A stretch of DNA of 64,000 nucleotides, from NCBI GenBank assembly GCA_947477885.1, contig CANJUD010000010.1:58415-122414 (forward strand), given 5' to 3'. The position numbers and the translations under genes were made by a program. Shown here in pieces: positions 46,043 to 54,612 of this stretch. This DNA comes from Bacteroidota bacterium. Its GTDB lineage: Bacteria > Bacteroidota > Bacteroidia > UKL13-3. A model generated the notes under the pieces. The model worked only from the letters and a program-made list of their open reading frames with translations, searched no databases and had not been told where the DNA came from. Every line of letters starts with the position of its first letter. Positions within the stretch are counted from its first letter, which is position 1.

Positions 46043-47455
46043 TTATTTTAACAATCCTGCACTCCACTGCATTGCGTAAAGGTTTTTATAATATTTGGTT
46101 TTAAGTTCAATAAGTTTTTCCAATGCATCTAAAGCCTTGTTTTCACGGCCATTTACAATAAATAAGGAGCTTTCACCTTGAAATAATTTACTTTCTTCTG
46201 CTTTTACTAAAGTTCTATAGTTATTATAATTGTTGTTTTGCAATTCAATTTGGTTTTTTAAATAGATATATTCATTAAAATAGCTTTTTATTTTCAATTC
46301 AATTTGTAAATTTTTTTGGTTTTGTTCCAATTTGGTATTTTCTATTTTTAGTTTAGCCAGCTTATATCCTCCGCGGCCTAGCGATAATCTCAAAGGCATT
46401 TCCATTCGCAATCCATATTGATAATTATTCTCGAGCAAGTATGATGCATTAAACTGTCCGGGTAGCCCATAGCCTTTGCTAAGTTGATTAAATCTTAAAT
46501 CTATTTTTGGTAATAGATCCTGAAATTTCAGTTTCTTTTCAATATTTAATATACCAAGCTTGTATGGGTAAATTAGCAGATTTGGGTTGTTACTGTTTGA
46601 TAAATATATTAAATCATTTAGCGATATATTGAAATTACTCATATTTGTTTCATTTTCCCAACCATCAAAAGGAATGATAGTTTCGGGTAATATATAGGGT
46701 TCATAATTTTGTTTCCATAAATATACCGAAAGTTTTAAACCTGCATTTAAAAATTCCAACCAATTGGAATTTTTTTGATACTGAAAACTCTGCAGTTGCG
46801 TTAGGGCTTCCATGGTGTCAATAGCAGGCCTGTCGCCATGTATAAATGATTTCTTTATATATTCTAATCGTTGCTCGCATATTGCTACATTATTACTAAC
46901 TACCTTATAAGTTTGATAAGATTTTACCCAATTCCAATAGGATTCAATGGCCTCCATTAGCAAATCGTTTATTATAGCTTTTTGTTCTATAACTGCCATA
47001 TTAATAAATAACTTCGATTGCTGCAGTGCAGCCCTTCGTTTATCTAATAATAGATTTTTTGCCAATGAAAAATTTACTCCCCAATAACTGGTTTTGCCTG
47101 CAGTCTCGGTTGGGTCAAATCTGCTGCCATTTAGGTTTTCCAATCCGCTATAAAGCTCGATGCCGTACCAAGTAGGGATTTTTATTTCTGTAGCATTATA
47201 AGTATAATAGTTGGTGCCATCAAAAGTTTTTTTGGTAAGGTAATTACTAATAATTGGATCGAATAATCCACGCACTGAAGTTTGCTCTGCCTTTGCTTTT
47301 TCAACTCCAATATTTGCCTGCTTTGCAAGGGGATGAAACAATCTTACAATTTGCAAAACTTGTTCTGAATTTAGCGTTTTCAGGGTGTCTTGAGCTGCAC
47401 TATTAAACACTGATAGAACTATTATGGTGAATATATAGAAATTTATTTTATTCAT
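46043..47455 (-). CDS. TolC-family outer-membrane efflux protein
   Basis: 470 residues. The signal peptide (residues 1-21, ending FNSAAQ) is followed by two repeats of long helices and strands typical of the OEP family. The second repeat begins around ENNYQYGLRMEMPLRLSLGRGGYKLAKLKIEN (split here). It forms the outer-membrane channel for the HlyD-like adaptor encoded just upstream (8-base gap), completing an export complex with the ABC protein. It is last in the operon. Confidence 0.92.
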   Translation of the reverse strand: MNKINFYIFTIIVLSVFNSAAQDTLKTLNSEQVLQIVRLFHPLAKQANIGVEKAKAEQTSVRGLFDPIISNYLTKKTFDGTNYYTYNATEIKIPTWYGIELYSGLENLNGSRFDPTETAGKTSYWGVNFSLAKNLLLDKRRAALQQSKLFINMAVIEQKAIINDLLMEAIESYWNWVKSYQTYKVVSNNVAICEQRLEYIKKSFIHGDRPAIDTMEALTQLQSFQYQKNSNWLEFLNAGLKLSVYLWKQNYEPYILPETIIPFDGWENETNMSNFNISLNDLIYLSNSNNPNLLIYPYKLGILNIEKKLKFQDLLPKIDLRFNQLSKGYGLPGQFNASYLLENNYQYGLRMEMPLRLSLGRGGYKLAKLKIENTKLEQNQKNLQIELKIKSYFNEYIYLKNQIELQNNNYNNYRTLVKAEESKLFQGESSLFIVNGRENKALDALEKLIELKTKYYKNLYAMQWSAGLLK

Positions 47456-47463
47456 AATTTGTT

Positions 47464-48789
47464 TTATTTTTCCTTTTCATCTTTATTCTTATCAATTGTA
47501 TAATAATCAGGAGGAAAACCATTAATGTTTCTCCAGAGTTCATACCAAATTGGGACATCTTTTATCAACGCGATTCCTTGTGCACCAGTTCCAATTTTTA
47601 ATTGTTCGGGCCACTTTTTTACGGTCGAATCTTCGCTTACTAGCACCCTAAACATGCCATTCGGACTAATCGAATTTTCGTATGCTATTACTTTGCCTGC
47701 AAAGGTTCCAAAACTATTATTGGGCCATCCACTGAATACGATTGCAGGGAATCCATCAAAGGTAAATCTTACTTTTTGACCTATATTAATTAGCGGTAAA
47801 TCGATGGGGCGGGCATATAATTCTACGGCATAGTTTAATCTGTTCGGCACTATCATAGTTATATGTTCACCATCTTTTACAATTTCTCCAATGCCGGCTT
47901 TTTTCGATTGCACAATCTGACCATCTTGTGGGGCCAGTATCATATACATCCCATTTCGTATAATATAATTTGCGAAGGTGTTTTCCATTTTGGCAACGTC
48001 GGCCTCGCCACTTGCAATCTGGCTTAAACTTTGAAATTTGTCACCTTCAGCTTTGCTAATTTTTTCACTATATTCTTGCTCAATGCTATTTCGCTCAATT
48101 CGAACATTGGTGATTTCTTGCATGGTTTGAGCCAATTTGTTTTCTACAACAATATTCTTAGCCATTGCATTTTGAAAGGCAATATTTCTTTGCTCCAACT
48201 GTGTTTGCGAAACCAATCCATCTTTAAACATTTTTTGTTGCCTATCATACTGGTCCTTTGCCAAATTGTATTCGTTTAGCGAGGCCGATAATTCAGCTTT
48301 TTCACCAATTAATTTACTATCTAATTGTTTAATTTTATTGTTTAGTTGCTGTTCTTTTAACTTTCTTGATATATATAATGCATCAATTTGTGCATCTATC
48401 GAATTTGCTTTGCTTTGGTAATAATTTAATGAACCTTTTTTAGCAATTACTTGCTGTTTTGTTCGGTTCAAAAGATTGGGGTCAAGATAGTCCTCCTTTA
48501 TTTCAGCCAGTTTTAGTATGGTATCTCCCTTTTTCACAAAATCACCTTCTTTTACCCACCACTTAATAATTTTTCCGGGTATTGGGGAATTAATTTCTTG
48601 TGGCCTTTGTTCTTGATACAAGGTGGTAATTACCCCATTAATTTTTATATTTTGGGTCCACGGTAGAAAAAGAATTAGAATCAAAAAAAGTAAAATTGCA
48701 ATAAACCAATATTTTATTTTACTTTTCTTATTATACCTATAAATATTAGTGAAGGAGTTCAGTGGAATATTATATTTAATTTGTTTCAT
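47464..48789 (-). CDS. HlyD-family membrane-fusion (adaptor) protein
   Basis: 441 residues. One N-terminal transmembrane helix (about 29-44, WFIAILLFLILILFLPW) is followed by half of a biotinyl-lipoyl motif (PIPGKIIKWWVKEGDFVKKG), a long coiled-coil hairpin (about 110-250) and the second lipoyl half (ILAPQDGQIVQSKKAGIGEIV). It bridges an inner-membrane ABC exporter and the TolC-like protein. It starts 1 base after the ABC gene stop. Confidence 0.93.
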   Translation of the reverse strand: MKQIKYNIPLNSFTNIYRYNKKSKIKYWFIAILLFLILILFLPWTQNIKINGVITTLYQEQRPQEINSPIPGKIIKWWVKEGDFVKKGDTILKLAEIKEDYLDPNLLNRTKQQVIAKKGSLNYYQSKANSIDAQIDALYISRKLKEQQLNNKIKQLDSKLIGEKAELSASLNEYNLAKDQYDRQQKMFKDGLVSQTQLEQRNIAFQNAMAKNIVVENKLAQTMQEITNVRIERNSIEQEYSEKISKAEGDKFQSLSQIASGEADVAKMENTFANYIIRNGMYMILAPQDGQIVQSKKAGIGEIVKDGEHITMIVPNRLNYAVELYARPIDLPLINIGQKVRFTFDGFPAIVFSGWPNNSFGTFAGKVIAYENSISPNGMFRVLVSEDSTVKKWPEQLKIGTGAQGIALIKDVPIWYELWRNINGFPPDYYTIDKNKDEKEK

Positions 48790-48790
48790 T

Positions 48791-50458
48791 TTAATTATTT
48801 TTACTCATTTTTAATATACCATTTTGTAACTCGATTTGGTAATCGCACTGCGAGGCAAATTCGGTGCTATTTGTTACTACCAGTATTGTTGCGTTTTGAA
48901 CTTGTTGCAAAAGATAGTGCATAATTTTCGAGCTCAAATTTTCATCAAATCCTTGCCACGGCTCTTCAAGTAGAAGTAGATTGGGATTATTTACAAGTGC
49001 CCTAAGCAATAGTATTTTTTTTATTAAACTAGTAGGTAATTTCTTACCCAAAGGGTCAATCAAAGTATCATAACCCGCTGGCATCGTATGTAAAAAATTA
49101 TTGAAACCTAAATCTTTAGCAATGTTGCTAATCATATCGGGAGTTATGTTGTCATTTCCCATACTAATATTTTCCCAAATGCTGCCCATAAATATATCAA
49201 GCTGGTTGAAAAATTTCCCGGTTATGTTTCTCAGTGATTCTAATTTGTAATTTCCAATTGGAATATTATTAATAAGTATCGAACCTTCGAAGTCGGTGTA
49301 ATTTCCACTTAGTACGCGTAATAAAGTTGATTTTCCTGAGCCTTCTGATCCTTTAATACAAACCTTGCTATTGGCAGGAACTTGCATAGAAATTTGTTGT
49401 AAAATATGCCTACCTTTATAATAATTAAAACTGCAATTAATCATTTCAATTGATACCCCTGTATTTTTGGTATCTAATATGGCAGTTCCATCTTTTTCAA
49501 GGTCACCTTCGGTAAGTGAGGCAAGTTTTTCTAAACCGGTAACTACATCATATACATTATCCAAACTATTTATTAGTTTTTCCACTGCACCCATTATTGA
49601 CAATATCACAATTTCAGTAGCTATAAATTCTCCAATATTTAATTGTTGATTCAATAATAAATATACCCCAACGGTAAGCATGGTAGTAGTAAGTGCCACT
49701 TTAAAAAAAACCAAGGCTTTATATTGTATTACCAATACTTTAAAATGCGAAGTGCGAGCAGTCAAATAACCCATTAAGTTCTTGTCGGTATTTTTTAAGT
49801 TCAAATGCGTACTTTGACTAAATTTAAAAGATTTTACAACGCGTGCCAATTCTTCTAACCACGATACTACAGCATATTTATATTTACTTTCTTCAAAGCT
49901 TGTACTTAAACCTTTTTTGCTAGTTAGCTTAAGAATTAATGATAGTATGATGATAAGCACCATGCCAAAGGCTATAAACATGGGATGGTATAATGATAAT
50001 AATATTAAACCAAATAGTATCTGTATGCTTGCAATGGGGATGTCAAGCAATATTTTTGATAGTCCTTTTTGCAAACTTACTGTTTCGAAGAAGCAGTTTA
50101 CTTTTTCAGGCAAGTAGTAGTCATCTATTTTTTTTAAATCTAGCTTGGGTATTTTATCCGCAAATTCAAAGGCATAGCGTGTAAATATATTTTGCTGAAT
50201 TTTTTCTATAATTTTCAATTGATTTATTTGTAAAAGCCCTATTATCAGAACCCCAATTACAACAATGGCAATTAAAATATAGATGGAGGTTACCATAGCA
50301 GCCCCAATTACAAAACCAATAATTGCTTGAATACCGAGTGGTAAACTAAGGTCGAGAATTCCACTCAAAATTGCATAAAAATAGATGGAGGTAATTTCCT
50401 TTTTCTCTAGTGTTAATATGCTCCACAGCCTTTCAAAATTATTCTTTTTGGTTGTCAT
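48791..50458 (-). CDS. ABC exporter (membrane + ATPase domains) with non-canonical signature and Walker B
   Basis: 555 residues. Five or six transmembrane helices occupy residues 20-310, then a nucleotide-binding domain with Walker A GSEGSGKSTLLRVL. The Walker B strand reads LLLLEEP: the usual Asp is Glu. The ABC signature LSGGQ is replaced by LPTSLIKKILLLRAL. No C39 peptidase domain is present. The pattern suggests either a slow or regulatory ATPase or a Bacteroidota-specific subclass. It would drive export through HlyD and TolC partners. The promoter TATCTTTG (complement of 50483-50490) adjoins the palindrome that is the likely TetR operator. Confidence 0.93.
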   Translation of the reverse strand: MTTKKNNFERLWSILTLEKKEITSIYFYAILSGILDLSLPLGIQAIIGFVIGAAMVTSIYILIAIVVIGVLIIGLLQINQLKIIEKIQQNIFTRYAFEFADKIPKLDLKKIDDYYLPEKVNCFFETVSLQKGLSKILLDIPIASIQILFGLILLSLYHPMFIAFGMVLIIILSLILKLTSKKGLSTSFEESKYKYAVVSWLEELARVVKSFKFSQSTHLNLKNTDKNLMGYLTARTSHFKVLVIQYKALVFFKVALTTTMLTVGVYLLLNQQLNIGEFIATEIVILSIMGAVEKLINSLDNVYDVVTGLEKLASLTEGDLEKDGTAILDTKNTGVSIEMINCSFNYYKGRHILQQISMQVPANSKVCIKGSEGSGKSTLLRVLSGNYTDFEGSILINNIPIGNYKLESLRNITGKFFNQLDIFMGSIWENISMGNDNITPDMISNIAKDLGFNNFLHTMPAGYDTLIDPLGKKLPTSLIKKILLLRALVNNPNLLLLEEPWQGFDENLSSKIMHYLLQQVQNATILVVTNSTEFASQCDYQIELQNGILKMSKNN

Positions 50459-50482
50459 TTATTGATATTTCTTATTTTTGGG

Positions 50483-50490
50483 CAAAGATA
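50483..50490 (-). promoter_or_regulatory. -7 promoter element for the export operon
   Basis: Reads TATCTTTG on the minus strand, 24 bases before the ATG at 50458. The palindrome at 50500-50530 covers the region where the -33 box would be. Confidence 0.5.
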
Positions 50491-50499
50491 AACATATTT

Positions 50500-50530
50500 T
50501 TATTAATAATAGTAATACTATTATTAATAA
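50500..50530. promoter_or_regulatory. Perfect 31-bp palindrome, candidate TetR-type operator
   Basis: The left arm TTATTAATAATAGTA (50500-50514) and the right arm TACTATTATTAATAA (50516-50530) are perfectly complementary with one central base. It lies between the divergent export operon and the TetR-family gene and overlaps the operon's promoter region. It is AT-only apart from the two GTA/TAC positions, so it could also be a chance structure, but its length and position fit an operator. Confidence 0.7.
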
Positions 50531-50583
50531 ATGTAAAATAATTGTAAATGATATATTTACTATTTTTTTACTGATTTTTACTT

Positions 50584-50591
50584 TACCTTTG
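50584..50591 (+). promoter_or_regulatory. -7 promoter element for the TetR-family gene
   Basis: TACCTTTG, 15 bases before the ATG at 50607. It supports choosing that start over the longer frame. Confidence 0.5.
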
Positions 50592-50606
50592 CCTAAATTA
50601 TTTAGT

Positions 50607-51278
50607 ATGGATTTTCAAATTACTTTTAAGGTTAACGAAAACATTTATTTACGCAATCCAGAATCTTCCGAATTGGGTAAACAAATTGTGAGAAAAGCAA
50701 TCGATCTGATGCATGATTTAGGATTTGAACAATTTACCTTTAAAAAACTAGCTATTGAAATTAAAACCACCGAAGCTACAATTTACCGTTATTTCGAAAA
50801 TAAGCACCGACTTTTATTATATATATTAAATTGGTACTGGTCCTACTTAGAATTCTTGGTGATGTTTCAGCTAAAAAATATAAAGGTTAATAAGGCAAAG
50901 CTTAAAACTATTATACATTTACTTACCCACGAACTTCCTGAAAGTAGTGGAAGTCACAATTTTAACAAGAAATTATTAAATCAAATTGTAATTGCAGAAA
51001 GTAGTAAAGTGTATTTAGTGAAAGACGTTGCTGCCATTAATAAGAATGAAGTTTTTAAACCCTATAAAGATCTGTGTGCAACTATTGCTGATATTATAAG
51101 TTCTTATAATCCTAAGTACAAATATCCACGCTCTCTAAGCAGTACCTTGGTAGAGATTTCTCATGATCAACAATTCTTTGTCGATAATTTGCCCAAACTT
51201 ACTGACATTGGCTCGAAGAATAGGGAAGAATTCACAGCTTCTTATTTGGAAGATTTACTGTTTAGGGTATTAGGTTAA
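50607..51278 (+). CDS. TetR-family transcriptional regulator
   Basis: 223 residues from the ATG at 50607; the frame upstream to 50478 runs through the promoter and palindrome and is not coding. The N-terminal helix-turn-helix is seen in KAIDLMHDLGFEQFTFKKLA and TTEATIYRYFENKHRLLLYIL. The ligand domain is helical and unassigned. By context it represses the divergent ABC-HlyD-TolC operon through the 31-bp palindrome, in the manner of many efflux regulators. A hairpin follows the stop codon. Confidence 0.9.
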   Translation: MDFQITFKVNENIYLRNPESSELGKQIVRKAIDLMHDLGFEQFTFKKLAIEIKTTEATIYRYFENKHRLLLYILNWYWSYLEFLVMFQLKNIKVNKAKLKTIIHLLTHELPESSGSHNFNKKLLNQIVIAESSKVYLVKDVAAINKNEVFKPYKDLCATIADIISSYNPKYKYPRSLSSTLVEISHDQQFFVDNLPKLTDIGSKNREEFTASYLEDLLFRVLG

Positions 51279-51298
51279 TGTCATAATTATAAAACAAA

Positions 51299-51324
51299 AA
51301 AGCCACCCAATACTAAGCGGCTTT
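51299..51324. terminator. Hairpin between the TetR gene and the yceI pseudogene
   Basis: AAAGCC (51299-51304) and GGCTTT (51319-51324) form a stem, with an A run before it and T residues after it. It probably serves both convergent genes. Confidence 0.5.
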
Positions 51325-51349
51325 CCATTAATTCATCTGATTTATAAAC

Positions 51350-52005
51350 TTACTTTTTCACTATAATCTTTAGATCAATGTCTATCATATCTTTGATTAT
51401 TTTATCTCCAAAAGATTTTTCAGACATATAGCTTAATTTCCATTTCTTGCGATCGATACTAAAACTTGCGACTGTTGTTATTTTTCCTTCTTCCATTTTG
51501 ATAGTTGCAGGGAATTCTATCATATTTGTGATGTCTTTTATTTTTAAGTTACCTTTAATGGTGGTAGTGAGCGTAGCCGAGCTATCTCCAGCACCTTTAC
51601 TACTTCAGCAATCGTAAATTCAGCATCTTTATATTTTTCTACATCAAAAAAATCAGCACCTTTTAATTGTTTCGTCAATTTGGTTTTCATTTCACCTTCT
51701 TCCATTCCTGTTGGCACAATTGTAGGCATATCAATATTAAAACTTCCACCAGTTACGTTTCCGCTATTCACCGTTAATTCTCCTGATGAGAATTTTATGG
51801 TTCCTGTGTGTCCTCCTGTTTTCAAGGTTTGAAAAGCCTGCCAGCTAAGCGAGGATTCTGCTGCTACCAAAGCGTATTTCTGCCCTGCTCAATCAGCCTT
51901 GATTTCGGTAGCTTCGCCAGTTTTTGCCTCTTTGTTTTTTGCCTCGTTTTTGCAACCTGTGAGCAAATATGCCGCTGTTGCTAAGATAATTAGTGCTTTT
52001 GTCAT
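51350..52005 (-). pseudogene. YceI-family lipoprotein gene, broken by an in-frame TGA and a one-base deletion
   Basis: An ATG at 52005 starts a lipoprotein signal peptide ending in LLTGC. The frame meets TGA at 51889-51891 (codon 39), then continues in frame with the YceI core (GGHTGTIKFSSGELTV, NIDMPTIVP, KGADFFDVEKYKDAEFTI). Near 51593, in GTAAAGGTGC, one base is missing. In the shifted frame the family C-terminus follows (KGNLKIKDITNMIEFP ... SFSIDRKKW) to a TAA at 51350. Restoring one base gives a 219-codon gene. YceI proteins are lipid-binding lipocalin-like periplasmic proteins. Two independent lesions suggest a real pseudogene, but sequencing error cannot be excluded. Confidence 0.88.
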
Positions 52006-52135
52006 GTTTTTAATTTTTGAGTTTAACAATAAACCTTGTAGATACAATTATTATTTGAGCTATCTTGAACAAAAAATCGTAATGTTTTAATTATTAGCAA
52101 ATAAAAATTCTTTGAAATGGTAATTGGGTTGACAG

Positions 52136-52256
52136 ACGGAAGCCAGAAGACCGAAGTCGGAAGTCGCCATGCGGCTGAAAAAGCGTAAGAAATCTTCCAA
52201 CTTCCGTATTCTAGTTTCTAGCTCCGGTCTACAAGCTTATAGCTTCCGTCTTCCTG
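52136..52256. repeat. Heptad-periodic array, nine right-arm units
   Basis: The left arm reads ACGGAAG, CCAGAAG, ACCGAAG, TCGGAAG (52136-52163). The centre is TCGCCATGCGGCTG. The right arm reads CTTCCAA, CTTCCGT, ATTCTAG, TTTCTAG, CTCCGGT, CTACAAG, CTTATAG, CTTCCGT, CTTCCTG (52194-52256), in strict 7-base register. It ends exactly where the stop codon of the next gene begins (52257). Confidence 0.82.
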
Positions 52257-52952
52257 TTACAAAAATCTTTTAATAATCCTAAGCTTGTGAGAATAGGAAT
52301 GTGTATCAATATTATATATCCCTTCTTGATCGAACTTATCAATCCTCACTTTGCCATGAGCATGTATAATTTGTCCATCTGTCCAAATCATTCCAACATG
52401 AATTATTTTATTTTCTGTATTATCAAAAAAAGCCAAATCTCCAGGTTTCGCAGTGGAGGCAAAGTCTATAGTTTCGCCTTCTGCAGCTTGCTGTTCAGCG
52501 TCGCGGAGTAATTTGATTCCAATGCTTTTATATATAACTTGGGTAAATCCAGAACAATCAATTCCAAATGGAGAACGGCCTCCCCATAAGTAGGGAGCAT
52601 TGATATATAATGATGATTGTGTATATATGTTTTCCCAATTTAATTCATATATACTTCCTTCAACTGATGCACCTGCAGTAATGTTTATAATAGAATTATT
52701 GATGTGAATTTGTTCAATCAAATTTTTGCAAATGCCATTATATGATAATCCTATATCGTTTGCACTATGCTGGTTTGCAGAAATCCAACCGATATAATTA
52801 TCATAGTCGCATTCAATTTTGAGCCAACCATTTTGTTTTTCTATAATAGTATATGTTTCTCCATATAATAATTGTGAAACCATTTCATATATACTTCCCG
52901 CATCTTTTCTAATGGGTACACAAGCCAATTTGCAAATTCCTTTTTCTATCAT
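52257..52952 (-). CDS. NlpC/P60 (C40) family peptidase with SH3 domains
   Basis: 231 residues. It has no signal peptide. The N-terminal bacterial SH3 domain (CVPIRKDAGSIYEMVSQLLYG ... WLKIECDYDNYIGWI, split) is followed by a second SH3-like part and a C-terminal NlpC/P60 domain with the catalytic C133 (GIDCSGFTQ), H185 (HVGMIW) and H197/H199 (HAHGKV). It resembles YkfC-type gamma-D-glutamyl-L-diamino-acid endopeptidases that trim muropeptides taken into the cell. The start overlaps the upstream aldehyde dehydrogenase gene by 4 bases. Confidence 0.94.
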   Translation of the reverse strand: MIEKGICKLACVPIRKDAGSIYEMVSQLLYGETYTIIEKQNGWLKIECDYDNYIGWISANQHSANDIGLSYNGICKNLIEQIHINNSIINITAGASVEGSIYELNWENIYTQSSLYINAPYLWGGRSPFGIDCSGFTQVIYKSIGIKLLRDAEQQAAEGETIDFASTAKPGDLAFFDNTENKIIHVGMIWTDGQIIHAHGKVRIDKFDQEGIYNIDTHSYSHKLRIIKRFL

Positions 52953-54388
52953 AGTTTAATACAAATATTTTTAGCTTCGGTAAAAAATCTCATTGCTTCC
53001 CAACCACCTTCACGGCCATTGCCACTATTTTTCATACCACCAAACGGGGTGCGCAAATCGCGGAATAACCAACAGTTAATCCATATAATACCACTGTCGA
53101 CTGCTGCTCCAACTCGGTGAGCTTTACTTAAATTTGTAGTCCATATACTGGCGGCAAGTCCGTAGCCATTGGAGTTTGCAAGTTGCATTACTTCTTCTTC
53201 TGTATCGAAAGGAGTGAGGGTAACTACAGGTCCAAATATTTCTTCTTGTTGGGTTTGACAATTAGAATCTAAACCTTCTATTACAGTTGGTTCTATATAA
53301 TAACCATCTTTCAAATGATTGTCGAATACAATTGCTTTTCCACCGCATAATATAGTTCCGCCTTCTTGTTTGGCAGTTTCTATACAGCGTAAAATTTTAT
53401 CATAATGTTGTTTGGAAGCAATAGCACCGATGCGGGTTTCCTTTAATAATGGGTCGCCTACAGTTTGTGTTTTTACCAATTCCAAAAAACGTTCTTTGAA
53501 AGTATTATATATACTTCTTTCAATATATATTCTCGAACCACATAAGCATATTTCTCCTTGATTTAAAAACGAAGAAGTAATAGTCGTTTTCAATGCTTGT
53601 TCTATATCACAATCGGCAAATATTATATTGGGATTTTTACCACCGAGTTCCAATGATAATTTTTTGAGCATCGGTCCAGCAGTTTGCGAAATCCATTTAC
53701 CTGTAGCAGAACCACCTGTAAATGATATAGCTTTTATTTCGGGATGTTCGATAATGGCTTTGCCGCATTGCGGTCCGAGGCCGTGTACGATATTTAGAAC
53801 TCCTGCGGGCAAACCAGCTTCTATACATATACTACTGAGCATATATGCAGTCATGGGAGTAATTTCTGAAGGCTTAGCAACCACAGTATTTCCCGCGGCT
53901 AGGGCAGGGGCAATCTTCCATGTAAAAAGATATAATGGCAAATTCCAGGGACTGATACAACCTACTACGCCAATGGCTTGGCGGATTGTATAATTAACCG
54001 CTACGTTTTCTGTGATATGACTTTCGCTTGCAAAATGCATGGCAGCAGTTGCAAAAAATCTAAAGTTTTGTGCGGCACGAATCACTTCATTTTTTGCAAG
54101 CCAAACAGGTTTTCCTTGGTCTATACTTTCAGCCAAAGCGAGTTCATCAGCACGTTGGTCTATAATATCAGCAATGCGGTTTAGTATTTTAAATTTATCC
54201 TCAGCTGGAGTATTTGCCCAAGGTCTAAATGCTTTCTTGGCTGCATCTACTGCCAGTTGCACATCTTTCTCATTGGATGAAGGACATAGGCTGTAAACTT
54301 CACCGAGTGCGGGATTCACGTTATCTATATATTCACCATCGACAGGTGCGAGCAGTTCGTTATTGATATAGTTTTGGAGCTTTTGCAT
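52949..54388 (-). CDS. NAD-dependent aldehyde dehydrogenase, 2-aminomuconate/2-hydroxymuconate semialdehyde type
   Basis: 479 residues from the ATG at 54388 (an upstream TTG at 54400 is less likely). It is a complete ALDH: CISPWNLPLYLFTWKIAPAL, SFTGGSATGKWI, LELGGKNPNIIF (general-base Glu), NQGEICLC with the catalytic Cys, and EEIFGPVV. The C-terminus WLFRDLRTPFGGMKNSGNGREG matches the ALDH8A1 and 2-aminomuconic semialdehyde dehydrogenase group, which acts in kynurenine/tryptophan or catechol meta-cleavage. No other kynurenine-pathway genes are in the window. Confidence 0.93.
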   Translation of the reverse strand: MQKLQNYINNELLAPVDGEYIDNVNPALGEVYSLCPSSNEKDVQLAVDAAKKAFRPWANTPAEDKFKILNRIADIIDQRADELALAESIDQGKPVWLAKNEVIRAAQNFRFFATAAMHFASESHITENVAVNYTIRQAIGVVGCISPWNLPLYLFTWKIAPALAAGNTVVAKPSEITPMTAYMLSSICIEAGLPAGVLNIVHGLGPQCGKAIIEHPEIKAISFTGGSATGKWISQTAGPMLKKLSLELGGKNPNIIFADCDIEQALKTTITSSFLNQGEICLCGSRIYIERSIYNTFKERFLELVKTQTVGDPLLKETRIGAIASKQHYDKILRCIETAKQEGGTILCGGKAIVFDNHLKDGYYIEPTVIEGLDSNCQTQQEEIFGPVVTLTPFDTEEEVMQLANSNGYGLAASIWTTNLSKAHRVGAAVDSGIIWINCWLFRDLRTPFGGMKNSGNGREGGWEAMRFFTEAKNICIKL

Positions 54389-54461
54389 AAAGTAGTGCAA
54401 ACTTAAATGTTAGTATTGATAGTTGAGGAAAATATTTATGCATACTTAGTCTAATAATATA

Positions 54462-54469
54462 TACTTTTG
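54462..54469 (+). promoter_or_regulatory. -7 promoter element upstream of kdsA
   Basis: TACTTTTG, about 144 bases before the kdsA start. The leader between them is filled by the fold-back array at 54470-54605. Confidence 0.35.
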
Positions 54470-54605
54470 CAAGTAGGTAGTATTCCTGTGGTTGGTGGTG
54501 GTTCTCCCGAATCTTATTCGGGACCGCTCACCACAACCACGGACGGTATGCTACCCTGAGCGGAGTCGAAGGATGATACTCACTACTTGATACTAGTTAC
54601 TAAAA
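54470..54605. repeat. Large hairpin with heptad arms in the kdsA leader
   Basis: The left arm AAGTAGG, TAGTATT runs into GTGGTTG and pairs imperfectly with CACAACCAC...GGTATGCTAC. The apex holds TCCCGAATCTTATTCGGGA (54505-54523). After it come CCTGAGCGGAGTCGAAGGA and the heptads GATACTC, ACTACTT, GATACTA, GTTACTA (54575-54602), reaching almost to the kdsA start. Confidence 0.75.
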
Positions 54606-54612
54606 ATACAAA

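Noticed and set aside
50478..50606. N-terminal 43-residue extension of the TetR-type regulator
   Set aside because: The extension covers the 31-bp palindrome and the -7 element TACCTTTG, so it cannot be within the transcript.
51889..51891. TGA in yceI as selenocysteine or reassigned codon
   Set aside because: TGA ends other genes here (for example nhaA), there is no SECIS-like hairpin that I can see, and a second frameshift lesion is present downstream.
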